Shown piece after piece: positions 40,534 through 53,516 of a stretch of 64,000 nt of DNA. The stretch is taken from positions 13,203,867-13,267,866 of the forward strand of contig OW388296.1 in NCBI GenBank assembly GCA_936450465.1, read 5' to 3'. Numbering within the stretch: the stretch's first letter is position 1; each line of letters begins with the position of its first letter. The position numbers and the translations under genes were made by a program. Source of the stretch: Gibbula magus. Its lineage: Eukaryota; Mollusca; Gastropoda; Trochida; Trochidae. The notes under the pieces are model-generated. The model searched no databases. It was not told the origin of the DNA and saw nothing but the letters and a program-made list of their open reading frames with translations.

Positions 40534-41115
40534 GGATGTGTAGGCCGTGCTTTGACTGTGAAACTTGGTACACAGTTGTATAATTATTTGTCATTGGCTA
40601 ATAACTGTATTAGATTACCGGTAATTTCAATTTAATATGGCAGCTCAAATGGCATTGTCAGACACACAAAAAATATGTCCTGGTTATAAATCATTTGAAA
40701 ACTATAGTGATATTCAACGCTAAAATGATTTCTGTCGCTTATATTACACCCCACCACCCCCACTTACTAAATCCTAAATCTTGCCCCAACTTTTAACCCT
40801 TCCTACGTCTATGTTGGATCCCGTTTTTTTAATATATTTACTAAAAATGCATTTCCACTGATTGTATATGTTCACAATATCACAACAAATGATTATTGAA
40901 AAAAAATAATAAGTTTCAGTGTTCAATCCTTGTGGGTGCTTGGTTTGTGTACTTGTGATAGGAGAACACGTAACTGTCTAGCAACTCAAGTTCAAATAAT
41001 TACTGTCTGCAAGGCAGAACTAGCTACATATATATAGTAGAAAGCACACGTAGAAAGTAACTCAAAGTGAAAGACCCCCCCCCCCCCCTCCAACTCGGTT
41101 AAGAGTAAGCTAGTA

Positions 41116-41735
41116 AGCCCTGTTTATACGGCAAGCGTTTGCATTTGAGTAAATCGTAACACATATTAAAATTTGCTCATATGAGCAAAATTCGCCGTAT
41201 GGATGCATTTGCAAAAATGTATATTTTACTTCCGTAAGCAAATTTTCACCTAGTCAGCTACGGTTGCAAGTGTTTACTACTGTGAGTGAATATGGTATTT
41301 TAACTATTCTAGTAACAGTTCGTCGTTTACAGACATAGTGATTTCACATCGGTTGAAAAAATATATTAGAGAACTTTAGAAATTCTTAATATTGTTTTTC
41401 AAATTCTCTTTATAGGATAATCTCCTTCTTGCACGCGATGAACTTCGAAATCTATCCGAAATTTCGATTTTCATTATAATTAGGGCGACAAAGTCAAACC
41501 AATGTTGACAGATTTAAAATAATGTCATTTATTTAGTTTACATCTAATACATATTAATTGACATATTTTAGAAATTCCCTATTCATTTATTAAAAGAGTT
41601 GGAATCCTATTTTCTTACACAGAAATTAAACACGCATGAACGCATAGTAAATTTACTTTTACTAACAGGCGAATATTACTACCATAAGCAATATTGCATC
41701 TGTGCACTGCAAAGTTCGCCGTATAAACAGGGCTT
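41116..41735. mobile_element. nested ~620-bp MITE
   Basis: Inverted ends share AGCCCTGTTTATACGGC (left) with GCCGTATAAACAGGGCT (right), flanked by TA on both sides (41114-41115, 41736-41737). The right end has one extra base, so the boundary is uncertain by one. Nested within the 2.7-kb TTAA element. Superfamily is not decided. Confidence 0.6.
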
Positions 41736-42792
41736 TACACTACGTTATTACAGGCTTCTAATATCGGAGTTCCTTATTATCGTGTTAGTCCGGTTTTCGT
41801 GACTACCAAATCTCTCACATAGCTATGTGTAGATCTTACTGTCTATCTTACTTGATTAGGATTGAACAGTGGTTTGTACGTTAGATCTAAATAATAATAA
41901 TTATTAAAATCAAAACCTTTTTAAAGCAAACATGATTTGAATAATCGAGAATCAAGATGGTTCATTTTGTCCTGTGCAACTGGTTACTTCAGCGGTACAG
42001 TATATATACGAATAAAGCAGTATAATTTGTAGTAACATATTTTAATTAACTAAATAAAGGTTGTTGACACTCATTTTATCTACATGAAGACAATAACTAT
42101 TTAATGTACGGCATAATCCACTACTTATTGTGAAATTGTAACGTTAGAGTTTGCCAGTCCCTACGTACGAATCTGTATTTCCAACTCTCTCACTGTTTAC
42201 TTCTGAAAGCTCATCCTCACTTGATTCCTGGTGTTCAACTCAATGTTGATTCACAATAGGTTCATACTGATAAGGACTGATGTTATTTATGTCAGATGGT
42301 TGAAAATCAACGCTATCCGAGAAAGCCATAACAACACTACGAACGTAGAAAATACACTGCATCAGCGCGCGGGAGAGCATCTTTGACATCATATCACGTG
42401 ACTGCTGCCAGCCTGATTAACTCTCGGGGATTTCCGGAAACACGACTCGCACCGAAAACGTTTTATCAACGTTTCTACATAAAATGTCGCATTTTAATAA
42501 TTTTTTTGACACACTTTGTCTTAAACAATACTGTTAAACATGTTAAAACAAAGTTTTTCTCTAATATTCTCCTTTAATTTGACTTCAATCAAAACCAAGA
42601 AAGCAATCCAAATGCAACATGATTTATGCGGGAAAAAATGACTTGAATAACCTCTGATGGGAAAAAAAACACTATTTCCAACCAATAATCACTTAATTTG
42701 TCTCATATTATTTGCACAAATACCAATAAAAACACGCATTTAACATTTCAACATCAATAGAGTCTTGGTTTCCTGGTTCCAATTTGAACAAG

Positions 42793-45036
42793 TCAACGTC
42801 CTCCTCTAACACCAAAGCGAAGATCTTGAACAATCCTTCGGACATCACTGCCAAGGATTCCCAGAGCTAATCCAACAACCACCAAAATCCACCAGGACAT
42901 GCCGATAGTTGTGGAAGAAGGACGGTAGTCAGGAACACTTATCTTCTTCCTTATGGCTTGAGACGTCTTCTGTGGAACCACCTTCAGATGTTCCTTGAGC
43001 TCTTCTATGATGTTAAGGAACTGTTCATCAGTCACGGACAGGTTCAGGAGCTGGGGGTTGGTGGTGAAGCAAGTTTTATTTATCTTAACCGTCTCTGTGG
43101 TTGACCTGTCAGTTTCAGAGGACCTTTCAGTTGAAAGTGAGTTTATGTTTGTGAAGGGAGCAGTGGGTATGACTGTTGTCATTTCTGTTGATGTTTTTAC
43201 AGATGTTGACTCTGAGATTTTACCAGTTGATGATGCTTCTGTGGTAACGGATGTTGATTCTTCAACACAAATAGTGTCTTGCCATCCCTAAACATTGAAG
43301 AAAACAAATACAGATGATAAATGGGGATATCAATATGGACAGTTAATCCCAAAAAAACAGAAAATCACTGCCCAAACGTTTTAGAAATAAATGTAAGATT
43401 TTCTTGATTTAGAGTGTGAATCTGTCGACTGCCAATATCCTTCATATTATTCACTAAACATTTCCTTTTAAAAACTTACAGCTTGTTTGGATTCGGTATT
43501 AAATAGTGTGTGATTTTGTTAAAATATCATGTTCATGGGATATAATTTATAATATATAGGAATTAAATTAAATATGTTATTGAATTATAGGAAAAATCAC
43601 GTAGGAAAAGGTTAAGTTAATTTGACTTACCGAGTTAATTTTATCCAACTTCATCCCGATCGATGTACAGTGGGCAAACTTTTTATTGGAATGTTGAATG
43701 TAAGCTGCGAACATTCCGTCAGTTTCTGGTATATACAGAGTGTACAGTGCATTTGGTAGGAGAATATAACCAACAGAAAGGTTTGTCTTGTCAACTTCTA
43801 TCCATTGTGTTATATTGATTGGTTCCTCGTTGAGCAGAATCGAGGTCCTGAATTGAGATTCCACAACAAGGATTAGGTACCCCTTCTTATCTGATGTTTC
43901 TGGAAATCGGAAGTTGTAGTGATGGAGCCACTGTCTTCTTGGAACCACAATCATCATGCATTGATCAAGATCACCATTCCGAGTGACATATTTGGCCACA
44001 AGAACTGGCTTATCAGAAACGATTTTGACTACATGAGAAGATGACAAATTGAGTCGAATCATATCTCCTTCCTTCTCTAGGAGATACGTTGTGTTTCCAA
44101 CAGTTACTGAAGTGCAGGGAGCACTTGCCAGGATGGTGTAGAGATCTGTGCTTGTTTTACCAGGAGAAGGAAGAGATGTGAAATGAGTTCCCCATGTGTC
44201 CACTGGTGGCATCTGTTCAGCAAGATGATCAGTTCTTCCAGAAGAGTATATTTCTATTTTCCTATATCCTGATATGACTGCAACAGGTTTGTTCGCAGAT
44301 ACAAATACACCTGTTAAGTCATGGGTCATATTCAGTTGATACACTTCATATTCTTGCATGCTCAATACAAGATGTGACGGGTTTACGTATGTGACTCCAT
44401 TATAATTGATTTCATAGTTAAGAGATGGGTCATCCCTGATTCGAAAATGTATGTTAACAACTGTTTCATTTTCTTTTGCAGTCACAGAAAACTGACTTTC
44501 CTTCCAATAACTCATGATACAGTAATCAGTTCCATAATTCTCTACAGGTATCGCTATGTATGAATCTGCTGAGGCAATCTCTGTGTCGTGAACCATAACG
44601 CTGATATCTTGGTCTGCTGAAACTCTCACAACCTTTTTAGACAAGCCAGTACCCTTCAGTTGAATACTGTTATTGAGACAGATGTTTTCACTGGTGGCGT
44701 TGTTGATGATGACAGTAGTGTTTAAGTTGATATCAGGGTCAAGACTGGTGACTTGAACAACAATGTTTTCTTCCAAGATTGTCGTCAATGTCATGCATTG
44801 CAATTGGAGTTTTGGAGTGTCTATTTTACGTACTTCATTCTCTTGAAACGTGATAAGAAATTCTTGTCCAAGTTTGGAGAATACTACTCCTTAAAAGAAA
44901 AGAAAAAGTATTTCAGTAACATGAACAGTGTTTAATTAATCTAACACCTTTTAGTTACATTTCTTTATTTACTTCAGCCTCCCTTTTCCGTAATCATTGA
45001 TCAGAAATATCCATGGTTAATAGAAAACATGACAAT

Positions 45037-45087
<51 letters not shown>

Positions 45088-48000
45088 GTATGTACATATT
45101 CACACATGGAGGAGGTGCTAGCCATATGTGGACTGGAGAGTTACTGATGTGTGAGTAGGGTTACTACATGAAAACAGAATATACAGACTTAGACATAATA
45201 CCATAAAGAACATTCAGAGTATTTCCTTGGAATATATACAGTGACTGTAATTAATTAGCTGCGAACTGATAAATCAATGATATTGTGCATTATTCCAGAA
45301 ATCATAAAGGAGTGAACACCGGACTATTGTTCTTATATATAATTCATTTTCCAACATGTCTATGAATGTCATAATCTAATTTGTTGAAAACCTTAGTCAC
45401 CCTTCAAATATATTGATGGCAACTAAGTTAAGTTAAAAGAAGTGAATTTATCCCAAATTGAATTAATATAACCCATTAACCAAGAACACCAATATTTGAT
45501 AAATACATCACAAGTTGTTGAACTATTGTCTTCAATAGATGTCAGTAATTTGGTTCTATGTTAAGTTATCTGAAAAAATATGATTTGAACAATTTCCTAA
45601 CATTGATGTTGAATAACATTCACTTGATGAGGTGGACGTGACCTTGACTTTAATTGTAAAGCTTCATTTGATATTTGCTCTTTAAAATAATCAAGCTTGT
45701 TTATTTTACCTTTTCCTTTTTTCAATAATTTTGCATAAAGAAATCCTTTATTTCGTTTTGATGAAGAGTGGTTTTGGTATAAAAGACATGATAATAACTG
45801 TCTATGGATATTTATTTAATTATTTATATACCACTATCTCATTGTCATTGCTTGGGGCATTTTCTCAGTTTTTAAATATTTTCCTTCGTTTAATTTTCCT
45901 TATAAAAGAAAGGATATGATTGATAAGGGTACATTATTTCATACTTTGATAATTATCTCTGGATTATCATAACATGTGCACACCGTAACCCTATCTGTTT
46001 GCACATCTACTGTGGTACATAGGGTCACAGTGACATTTCTATCTGCACCCATTCACAACTACTCCCAAGATGAATTATAATTTTGTTCTCTTCATTATAT
46101 TATGCAGGACATGGCATACAGTTATAATTTAAATGAATATACACTACATTAACTAATATGGTGTAAAATAGTGACAACACATAGGCATAGACAACATGAT
46201 TTTGACATACAGTATACAGCCAGCTGAAAATCTTTTATTGTTCTGGATCTTCTATATACTAGAACATGATAAGATCAATATGGAAATGTAGTCCATAATT
46301 AACTTATACAACATTAATTATTTATATAATATTCATATATTAACAAACTATTGCAATAACACATATATACTAATGGCTAATGCATCACTGGATATTAATA
46401 TCACTTTCTCCTACAACTTTATACACATGCTATGGCAACAAAAGTGCAATTAATGTTTACTTACGCTTTAAAGGGGCAGTAGCACGTTTTTTCGCTCAAA
46501 AAAGTTGATGAAATGTATTTGAAAAATAATTTCACCAATAGTAAAACATCATTCTCTCTTCGGAAAATAAAGTTTAAAATGAGTCTACATGTTTCGGTAA
46601 AGCCATGGGCATCGTTTTTGTAATACAAAATAATAAATTGTGTTCACAATAAAATGGCCGCCATGCAATTTTTGCTTTATACGCAACATAGTTTTTACCA
46701 CTACAGATAATTGGTTTGTGTAATAAGATGTTTTACCCTCTAAAGTTAATTTATATGACATAAACTATCATTATAAATGGGAAATTTGAAAAAATAAATT
46801 TTGCAAAAAACGTGCTACAGCGCCTTTAATCTTGATCAATATCCACTCCAAAATCAAAATAACTCACTCACTTGCACCTTGAAAAACTACGGCCTAGCCC
46901 TGACGTTGGCCTAAGCTGTCAATTTCAGCACGGGCATCATGTAAATCGTGCGTCAGTTACTGGCGTTAACAGCTGAACTGCATCTTAACCAACCAATCCT
47001 GAGATTAACAATATCACAGATCTTCTCTGAATCTATCCTAATTTTTCACCTTCAATCATGTTATATTTTATTTTTACTTTTCTCTTCCTTTTTCTTTTTG
47101 TAAATATCACTTCGTCTTTGCTTGAACACGTGAAAGATTCACAAAATAGATACAGATTGTATAGCGATATCAAATATACTACCTCATATTACTGTAATTT
47201 ACAGACTGGTCATGCATGTATACTTATGCTGTCCCACACTGCCTTATATCTATGTTACATTTTGCATATAGATGACGGTTGATATAGCACAGTATAGACA
47301 GGCAGTGGGACAGTTTGCAATCAAAGTGCACATAAAATCTCTGGTTAATTTTACATTTGTGACATATAATCTGAGACGATTATGTTTATACAGTCCCTCT
47401 GTAAATATCTTCATCTCACTCCTGTTATTGTGTTGTGGGGATGTACATCCCCATCCGGGGCCTCTTATTCATACTGATCTCAAAATAATTCACCTAAATG
47501 TTAGAAGTTTAAAAGAAAAAGTAGACATACTAGAAGTTGAGTTTAGCAATATAGATGTAATATGTATAACCGAAACTTGGTTACACTCAAAGATTGATAA
47601 TATGGATATCACTATCCCGGGTTTTCAAGCGCCATTTCGAAAAGATAGATTAAGTCGGGGAGGAGGGGTTGCAGTGTATGTAAAAGACAATTTGTGTGCA
47701 ATACAAATGGATGATTTGGATGTAACAGGCCTTGAGGCAATATGGATAAAAGTTAGAAGTAGAAAACAGACGTATCTTATAGGTACATTCTATAGAGCAG
47801 ACAAAAGTGCAGCATATTATGATCTCATTGACAACAGCATTGCAAATGCGGTGGATCTTAATCTCAATACTATTATCGTAGGGGACTTTAACTTAGTCCT
47901 CTTTAACGATAACAAATCAAAACTGAAATATTTTGAAGCTGCATACGGTCTCACGCAATTAATAACTGAACCAACGCGTATCACTTCTCATTCTCGTACG

Positions 48001-50782
48001 TTGATTGATTTGATATTCGTTACATGCGTAAACAAAGTACGAAATTCGGGGGTGCTGGATCCAAAATGCAGTGACCACTGTCCGGTTTACGTTAACATTG
48101 AAACAAACAATCCGAAAGAAACTTGTTACAAGCGAAAGATTTATGACTATTCTCGAGCGAATACAGATCGAATGAACCAAGAAATCAATAATATCTGTTT
48201 TAAGGAAACAGAAGATATAGATACCTTATCATCCAAACTAACCAACGAATTGATATGCATCTGCAACGCGAACATACCAAACAAAACGGTACTGATCAGA
48301 CCTAGGGACCCGCTTTGGATGAACAACGAAATACGTTCACTAATCAGGAGACGAAATAGGCAACACAAAATAGCTAAGAGGAAAAATTGTCCGTTCGAAT
48401 GGCAAAAATTCAAATCTCTTCGAAATAAAGTAATATCCTCTGTACGCAAAGCCAAAAAATTGCATACAAATAGAATTGACGCCGCAATAAGTGAATCAAC
48501 TGGAACCAAAACTTGGTGGAAACTGGTTAAGAATTATTTGCAAAACAAATCGGCCAAAAAAACGTGTCATTCAATTATAGACGATGATGTTCTCTATGAT
48601 GATCCAAACGATGTTACGGAAATCATGAATAGCTATTTCACTGATCAATCTCAAGTTATAGATCCTGATGACGACCCCCCTTCACTTGATGCACGTTGTA
48701 ATAGTACCCTAACTGACATAATATTGGAGGTCGGGGAAGTCAAGGATATATTACTATCGGTAGATACTATACTAAAGCAACAGGACCTGATAACATCGGA
48801 AATAAAGTTCTAAAAACATGTGCTAATTCAATAGCTCCAATCCTAACTAAATTATTTAATCTGTCATTGAAAGTGGCCAAATGTCCTGCTTCGTGGAAAG
48901 AAGCGTACGTAATCCCTATTCATAAAACGGGCAACATCTATGACTGCTCAAATTATAGACCAGTTGCATTAACAAGTTGTGTAGCTAAAGTATTCGAGAA
49001 ATGTATTTTTAAATATGTAAATAATTACCTAAGAGATAATAACCTGCTCTCAAATCTTCAATCTGGATTTACCCCGGGTGACTCGACAACTAATCAACTG
49101 ACCTACCTATATGACTTCATAGCTAAAGCATTAGACAATGGAAAAGAAATAAGAGCGGTATTTTGTGATGTTAGCAAAGCGTTTGACAAAGTTTGGCACA
49201 AAGGAATAATCCACAAATTAAAGTCATATGGAATTGATGGAAATCTATTAGCTTGGTTATCTAAATGACAGAACCCAGCGAGTAGTAATTAATGGGTATA
49301 CATCAAATTCCCAACACGTCTTAGCAGGAGTCCCTCAAGGTTCTGTTTTGGGACCCCTCCTGTTCATAATATACATTAATGATATTGTAGATGATATTGA
49401 TAGTAATATTAGACGATACTTGACGATCCTAATACAGCGGCAAACTGTCTAAATAATGATCTATTGGTAATCTCAAATTGGGCCAAAAAATGGAAAGTTT
49501 TGTTCAACCCTAAAAAAACAAAATCAATACAGTTTAGCAGAAAAGTAAACAGAAACATCAAACCTGATCTCATAATGAATGGCGAAACAATACAAGAAGT
49601 AGAAAATCACAAGCATCTGGGCTTGACCCTCCAAACAAACTGCTACTGGGATATTCATATAAACTCCATGATTAAAAAAGTTAGTCCTTTGATAAACTTC
49701 TTACGAAGTCTTAAATACCGCCTATCGCGTAAAAGCTTGGAAACTATCTATAAATCCTTCATCATACCAATTTTCGATTACTGCAGTCACATTTGGGACA
49801 ATTGTACTCAGGAACAGTGTAATATGCTAGAAACCTGAATCTAGACGCGTTGAGATCCATTTGTGGTGCAGTTCGTGGTACAAGTCATGACAAGTTACAT
49901 GAAGAAACTAACCTAACACCACTGGCGGAACGTAGATATATTTCTAAACTGACAACTTTTTACAAAATGAAGAACAATCTCGCGCCTCAATATCTCAGTG
50001 ACCTTCTACCTACAACACCTAGTACTCATGACTACAATCTGAGAGAAAACTCGTCCGTGCGAACTATTAAATGTAGAACGGCGACATACGCCAGATCATT
50101 CCTACCCGATACAATAAAACTGTGGAATGCACTAAGTCCAGAAATTCAAAACATTGATACCTTATCCAGATTCAAGAATTCAATTTGCAGACCCAAAAGA
50201 AAATCTACTGTCTTCGACCTTAGTTATGGCTCAAGAATTTGCCAAATTATCCACGCCCGCCTCAGGCTCCATTGTAGTGATTTGAATGCCGATAAGTTCA
50301 ACAGACACATTATCGATAGCCCCTTGTGCGCATGCGGTCACCCAATTGAAAATGCTGTACACTATTTCTTCACATGCAGTAAATACACAGGCTTAAGACA
50401 GGAATCATTCTTCTATATTAAAGGATTCAGTATCGACACAGTACTACGGGGATGTACATCACTTACAACTGATGATCTCCATAAATTATTGAAATCTATC
50501 CATACTTATATAATATAATCTGATCGATTTGAAACTTTATGAGCACTTTGATATTGATTGCTAAAGAAATGAATTTATATTCAATCATTACCATTATCTT
50601 TGAAGCTGATCCATGTATATGATATGTTCAAACCAATCTGTATTTATTTACGAAGATATAAATGCACTGGAGCGGCCTTTAAATAAGTTCATTGGAGCTT
50701 GTTGGCCTATCCATTCATGTATTTTTCATGAATAAAATATGTTTAAAACACGTATGTATGTATGTTTATGTATGTATGTATG

Positions 50783-50836
<54 letters not shown>

Positions 50837-50838
50837 TG

Positions 50839-50905
<67 letters not shown>

Positions 50906-51091
50906 GTAATGTGATGTTCTTAGTCTTCAGTATATTCCTAGAACAAAAAAACCTTAACATTGATAATACATCACAAAAATAACTTTTATCATCTAACAAA
51001 TAACCATACACAAATAGCCAGCACAAATATAAAAGTACATACCCGAACTAATGTGATACGTTAGTTACAAGATTAACAGAGAGCAGGCCAT
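42793..51091 (-). CDS. IgGFc-binding-domain type I membrane protein, copy 3 (stop in leader exon)
   Basis: Minus-strand exons are 51043-51091, 43631-44889 and 42793-43287 (49 + 1259 + 495 = 1803 bp), with the same phases and splice sites as copy 2 (GTATGT, AAG acceptor, GTAAGT, TAG acceptor). Exon 2 and exon 3 are fully open and preserve the IgGFc-binding domain, stalk, membrane helix (around SWWILVVVGLALGILGSDV) and basic tail. The leader exon, however, reads TAA at codon 9 (51065-51067), where copy 2 has TTA, a single-base difference. Unless another leader exon is used, translation from this ATG stops. Intron 1 is 6.15 kb and contains a MITE and a CR1-like LINE. It is either a very young pseudogene or a gene with an alternative first exon. 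Confidence 0.8.
44950..46467. other. intron 1 of copy 3, first part
   Basis: No gene seen. The first ~130 bp match the intron 1 start of copy 1 (3760-3900). A (TA)n/(TATG)n microsatellite lies at 45041-45095. The rest is AT-rich and unassigned. Confidence 0.5.
46472..46825. mobile_element. 354-bp TTAA-flanked MITE
   Basis: The left end AGGGGCAGTAGCACGTTTTT pairs with the right end (reverse complement AGGCGCTGTAGCACGTTTTT). TTAA lies on each side (46468-46471, 46826-46829). No coding sequence. A third TTAA-targeting family in the window, here in intron 1 of copy 3. Confidence 0.8.
46830..47270. other. sequence 5' of the CR1-like LINE
   Basis: Probably partly the 5' UTR of the LINE at 47272. 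A 75-residue frame at 47058-47282 overlaps its start and shows no recognisable motif. Confidence 0.35.
47272..50750 (+). pseudogene. CR1/L2-group non-LTR retrotransposon, nearly full-length ORF2, inactivated
   Basis: The plus-strand frame 47272-48813 has an N-terminal leader with a 2A-like end (GDVHPHPGP). An AP-type endonuclease follows with HLNVRSL, ITETWL, GDFNL and SDHCPV motifs. The reverse transcriptase follows: NYRPVALTSCVAKVFEK, CDVSKAFDKVWH, and VPQGSVLGPLLF in a shifted frame. The C-terminal region has CACGHPIENAVHYFFTC and ends at a stop at 50516-50518. Breaks are a 2-nt insertion near 48765, a frameshift near 49262, a deletion near 49413 that removes the FADD catalytic box, and a frameshift near 49830. 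The 3' UTR runs into a (TATG)n tract, as is usual for CR1/L2 tails. Clade assignment within the jockey-like group is not certain. Confidence 0.85.
50751..50897. repeat. compound (TATG)n (TA)n (TG)n microsatellite
   Basis: About 147 bp at the 3' end of the CR1-like LINE. It also marks the left edge of paralogous block II. Long His-Thr or Cys-Val readings across it are artefacts. Confidence 0.95.
51043..51091 (-). pseudogene. signal-peptide exon 1 of copy 3 with nonsense codon
   Basis: Begins MACSLLIL as in copy 2, then TAA (51065-51067). The GTATGT donor is retained (complement of 51037-51042). All other differences from copy 2 exon 1 are minor. Confidence 0.82.
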
Positions 51092-52126
51092 GGTTCGTCT
51101 TCTCAACAGAGAACCATACCAATACCGTAAGATACGCTCACATCCTCACACCAAAATGATATGATCAATTTAAACTGCTCTGCTTCAGGATAACCATACA
51201 TGTCTTTCGTTACTTGAGTTATCATACAAGAGAAGGTCAATATATCTATTTATCAATTTTTATATTTACCCTCCTAACTTCTTATCTCTATTGGATTATT
51301 GGTTATGGTGCAATATTATTAAATTTTAATGTACCACACAGATTGTTTTCTGTATGTAATTGTTCTATGCTAAACAATTTATGTATTGAACTTAATCCAT
51401 ACTCTAACATGTATGTCCTTTTATAATGATTAACGTTCTAATCAATGTAAGAGCAGTTTATCCGATTCCACAACATCCACAACATATATAAACACAGTTT
51501 TGATGAGCACGAGGCACTCTGTGTATAGTGGCAATCAATTAACTACTGAGTTGACAGTGGCACATTATCAAATAAGTCACTTAACAAGGATGATACTATT
51601 TTAATTTTGAAGGCAACAATAAGAACATGTTGTAAGCTCGGAAAAAACGTAAACACCCTCAGTTTCAAATGAATACTTCTATAGTAATTTTACTTTTATG
51701 TAATCTAACGACGAGAGATTTTAAACCTATTTTCTGATGAACTTCACGATTGAATAGACTGATGATTCATGAAATCAAACAAAACTTGTAAATACTTGAA
51801 AGACATAACACATGCTGAACCAGCAACATACAGTGTAGTGTAGTGTCAGTGTATATGCCAAGAGCGGATTTATTTTTGAAATTGGAAAGAAATATCATAT
51901 ACCAAATACCATATGATATATATGTAACAACTTAAGGAGGCTGGACAGTATAGGACACACAATACCAACATGTTAAAAATAGCAAAATCTAGTATTATTT
52001 TGATGAAAGATATGCCCTGAATATAATAATATCATAAAGATAACATGTTACCACAGTATTTGTTCCATAATGTTCTTCCCCTCGGTCACCGGGTGTTGAA
52101 AGCATTACATCAGTATTAGTAATCTT

Positions 52127-52345
52127 CCGGGGTTGTAGCTCAGTTGGTAGAGCGTCCGCTCATCACCTGGAAGGTCGGGGTTCGATTACCCAAACAAAAG
52201 ATGGGAGTTGTTGCTTCGTTGCTTGGCGCTCAGCGTTACAAGGATGGAACAACGCTTGAACTGGCGCTGCACTGTGGCTGCCGGTGCCCATAAAATGAAT
52301 TTCCAATTTAAATGTACTTTGTATTCAGGACAATAAAGTGTTATT
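52127..52345 (+). mobile_element. tRNA-derived SINE (block II copy)
   Basis: Near-identical copy of the SINE at 13291-13510, with the same A and B boxes and the same tail. Orthologous by duplication rather than independent insertion. Confidence 0.75.
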
Positions 52346-53516
52346 ATATAGTAAAATATGTGCTAATATTATTATTATGTTTTAATCGGTATTTCCGTAT
52401 TTACATGAATTAAATTGGCAAAACTAATGTTCGAACCAACATGTAGTAGTAAATCTGCATGAATTCACTTTCAGAAAAAACATAATTTAATAAAAATATA
52501 AAATATGAATTTATCAGTTAATAAAAGCCTTTTCTTCAATTAAGATCGTTTTGAAAAATGATATTTGTATAGTAAATTTATACCAATTCTCATCGAGTGA
52601 GGTAGAGAAGTAATATTGTTTCAATCGTGGCTGCTCCACTCGTGAAACTATTAACTTGCTACCTCACTCGATGAGATAAACTTGGAATTAGTCAAGAAAA
52701 GCCAGATATCCTCTATTCACCCTGCGAAATATTTAATGATAGGGAAAAGGTGCATAATTTACTCAGTTTACTGAGATATTTTCCGATTTGTTTCAAAATA
52801 TTTATATTTTTCGTAGACGTTAGGTTTAGCAATTTTTTTGTGTGTGACTTTGGTAATCAAGTAAAGTAGGTAGGTTACGTTTGGTTTGACTGCAATATTC
52901 TATCCGTAAGAAGTTTAATGCTTTATTCAGGAGAGTGAAGATGTATCGGGAGAAAATAAGTAAAACATGAACTAGCAATCGCTCAGTAACAATGCAAGAT
53001 AATGACAGGACTCATGTTTTCGTCGACCAAAAGGACAAGTCTTTGTTAAAGAGGCATCCATTCTGTTATTTGGCTTTAATCCATGCGAAAATAACATATG
53101 TGCTGATTTCAGTTTAAATAGGTTCACTCAACTTATATTCATCCCCAATCGCCAAATATATCATAATTACTAGTTTCCAATGACAATATAGCAACATCAT
53201 TGTACATGTGAAAACATCGAAAGTACACACCACATTTACATTCACAGTAGTTATATGACCTATTTATATTATCAACCCAAATTTTTCGTTTTTGTATTTT
53301 TTTGTTAAGTAAGTTTCTACCATTACGTATGACTGATTGACGCACGCTAATCGCGGTGCATTGTCCAGATTTCGATCAGAAATAACTACCTTTACCTCTA
53401 TATTGCAACTATACTGATACGATAATCATTTCACTTGTAATTTTCGGTAAGTCAGTACTCCTCAATGAAATCACACCGTTTAAAACTTTTCACATGTGAC
53501 TACCAACAACACAATA

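Larger units (their letters stand above)
39866..42573. mobile_element. 2.7-kb TTAA-duplicating DNA transposon
   Basis: The ends are perfect 11-bp inverted repeats AGGAGAATATT, flanked by TTAA (39862-39865, 42574-42577). The paralogous site at 63225-63228 has a single TTAA and no insert, so the boundaries are exact. No transposase frame is seen. The interior includes a palindrome (40448-40533), a C-homopolymer (41077-41090) and a nested MITE (41116-41735). The family is distinct from the elements at 1821 and 46472 although the target is the same. Confidence 0.85.

Noticed and set aside
50692..51026. Cys-Val and His-Thr rich reading frames
   Set aside because: They translate the compound (TG)n microsatellite at the LINE tail.
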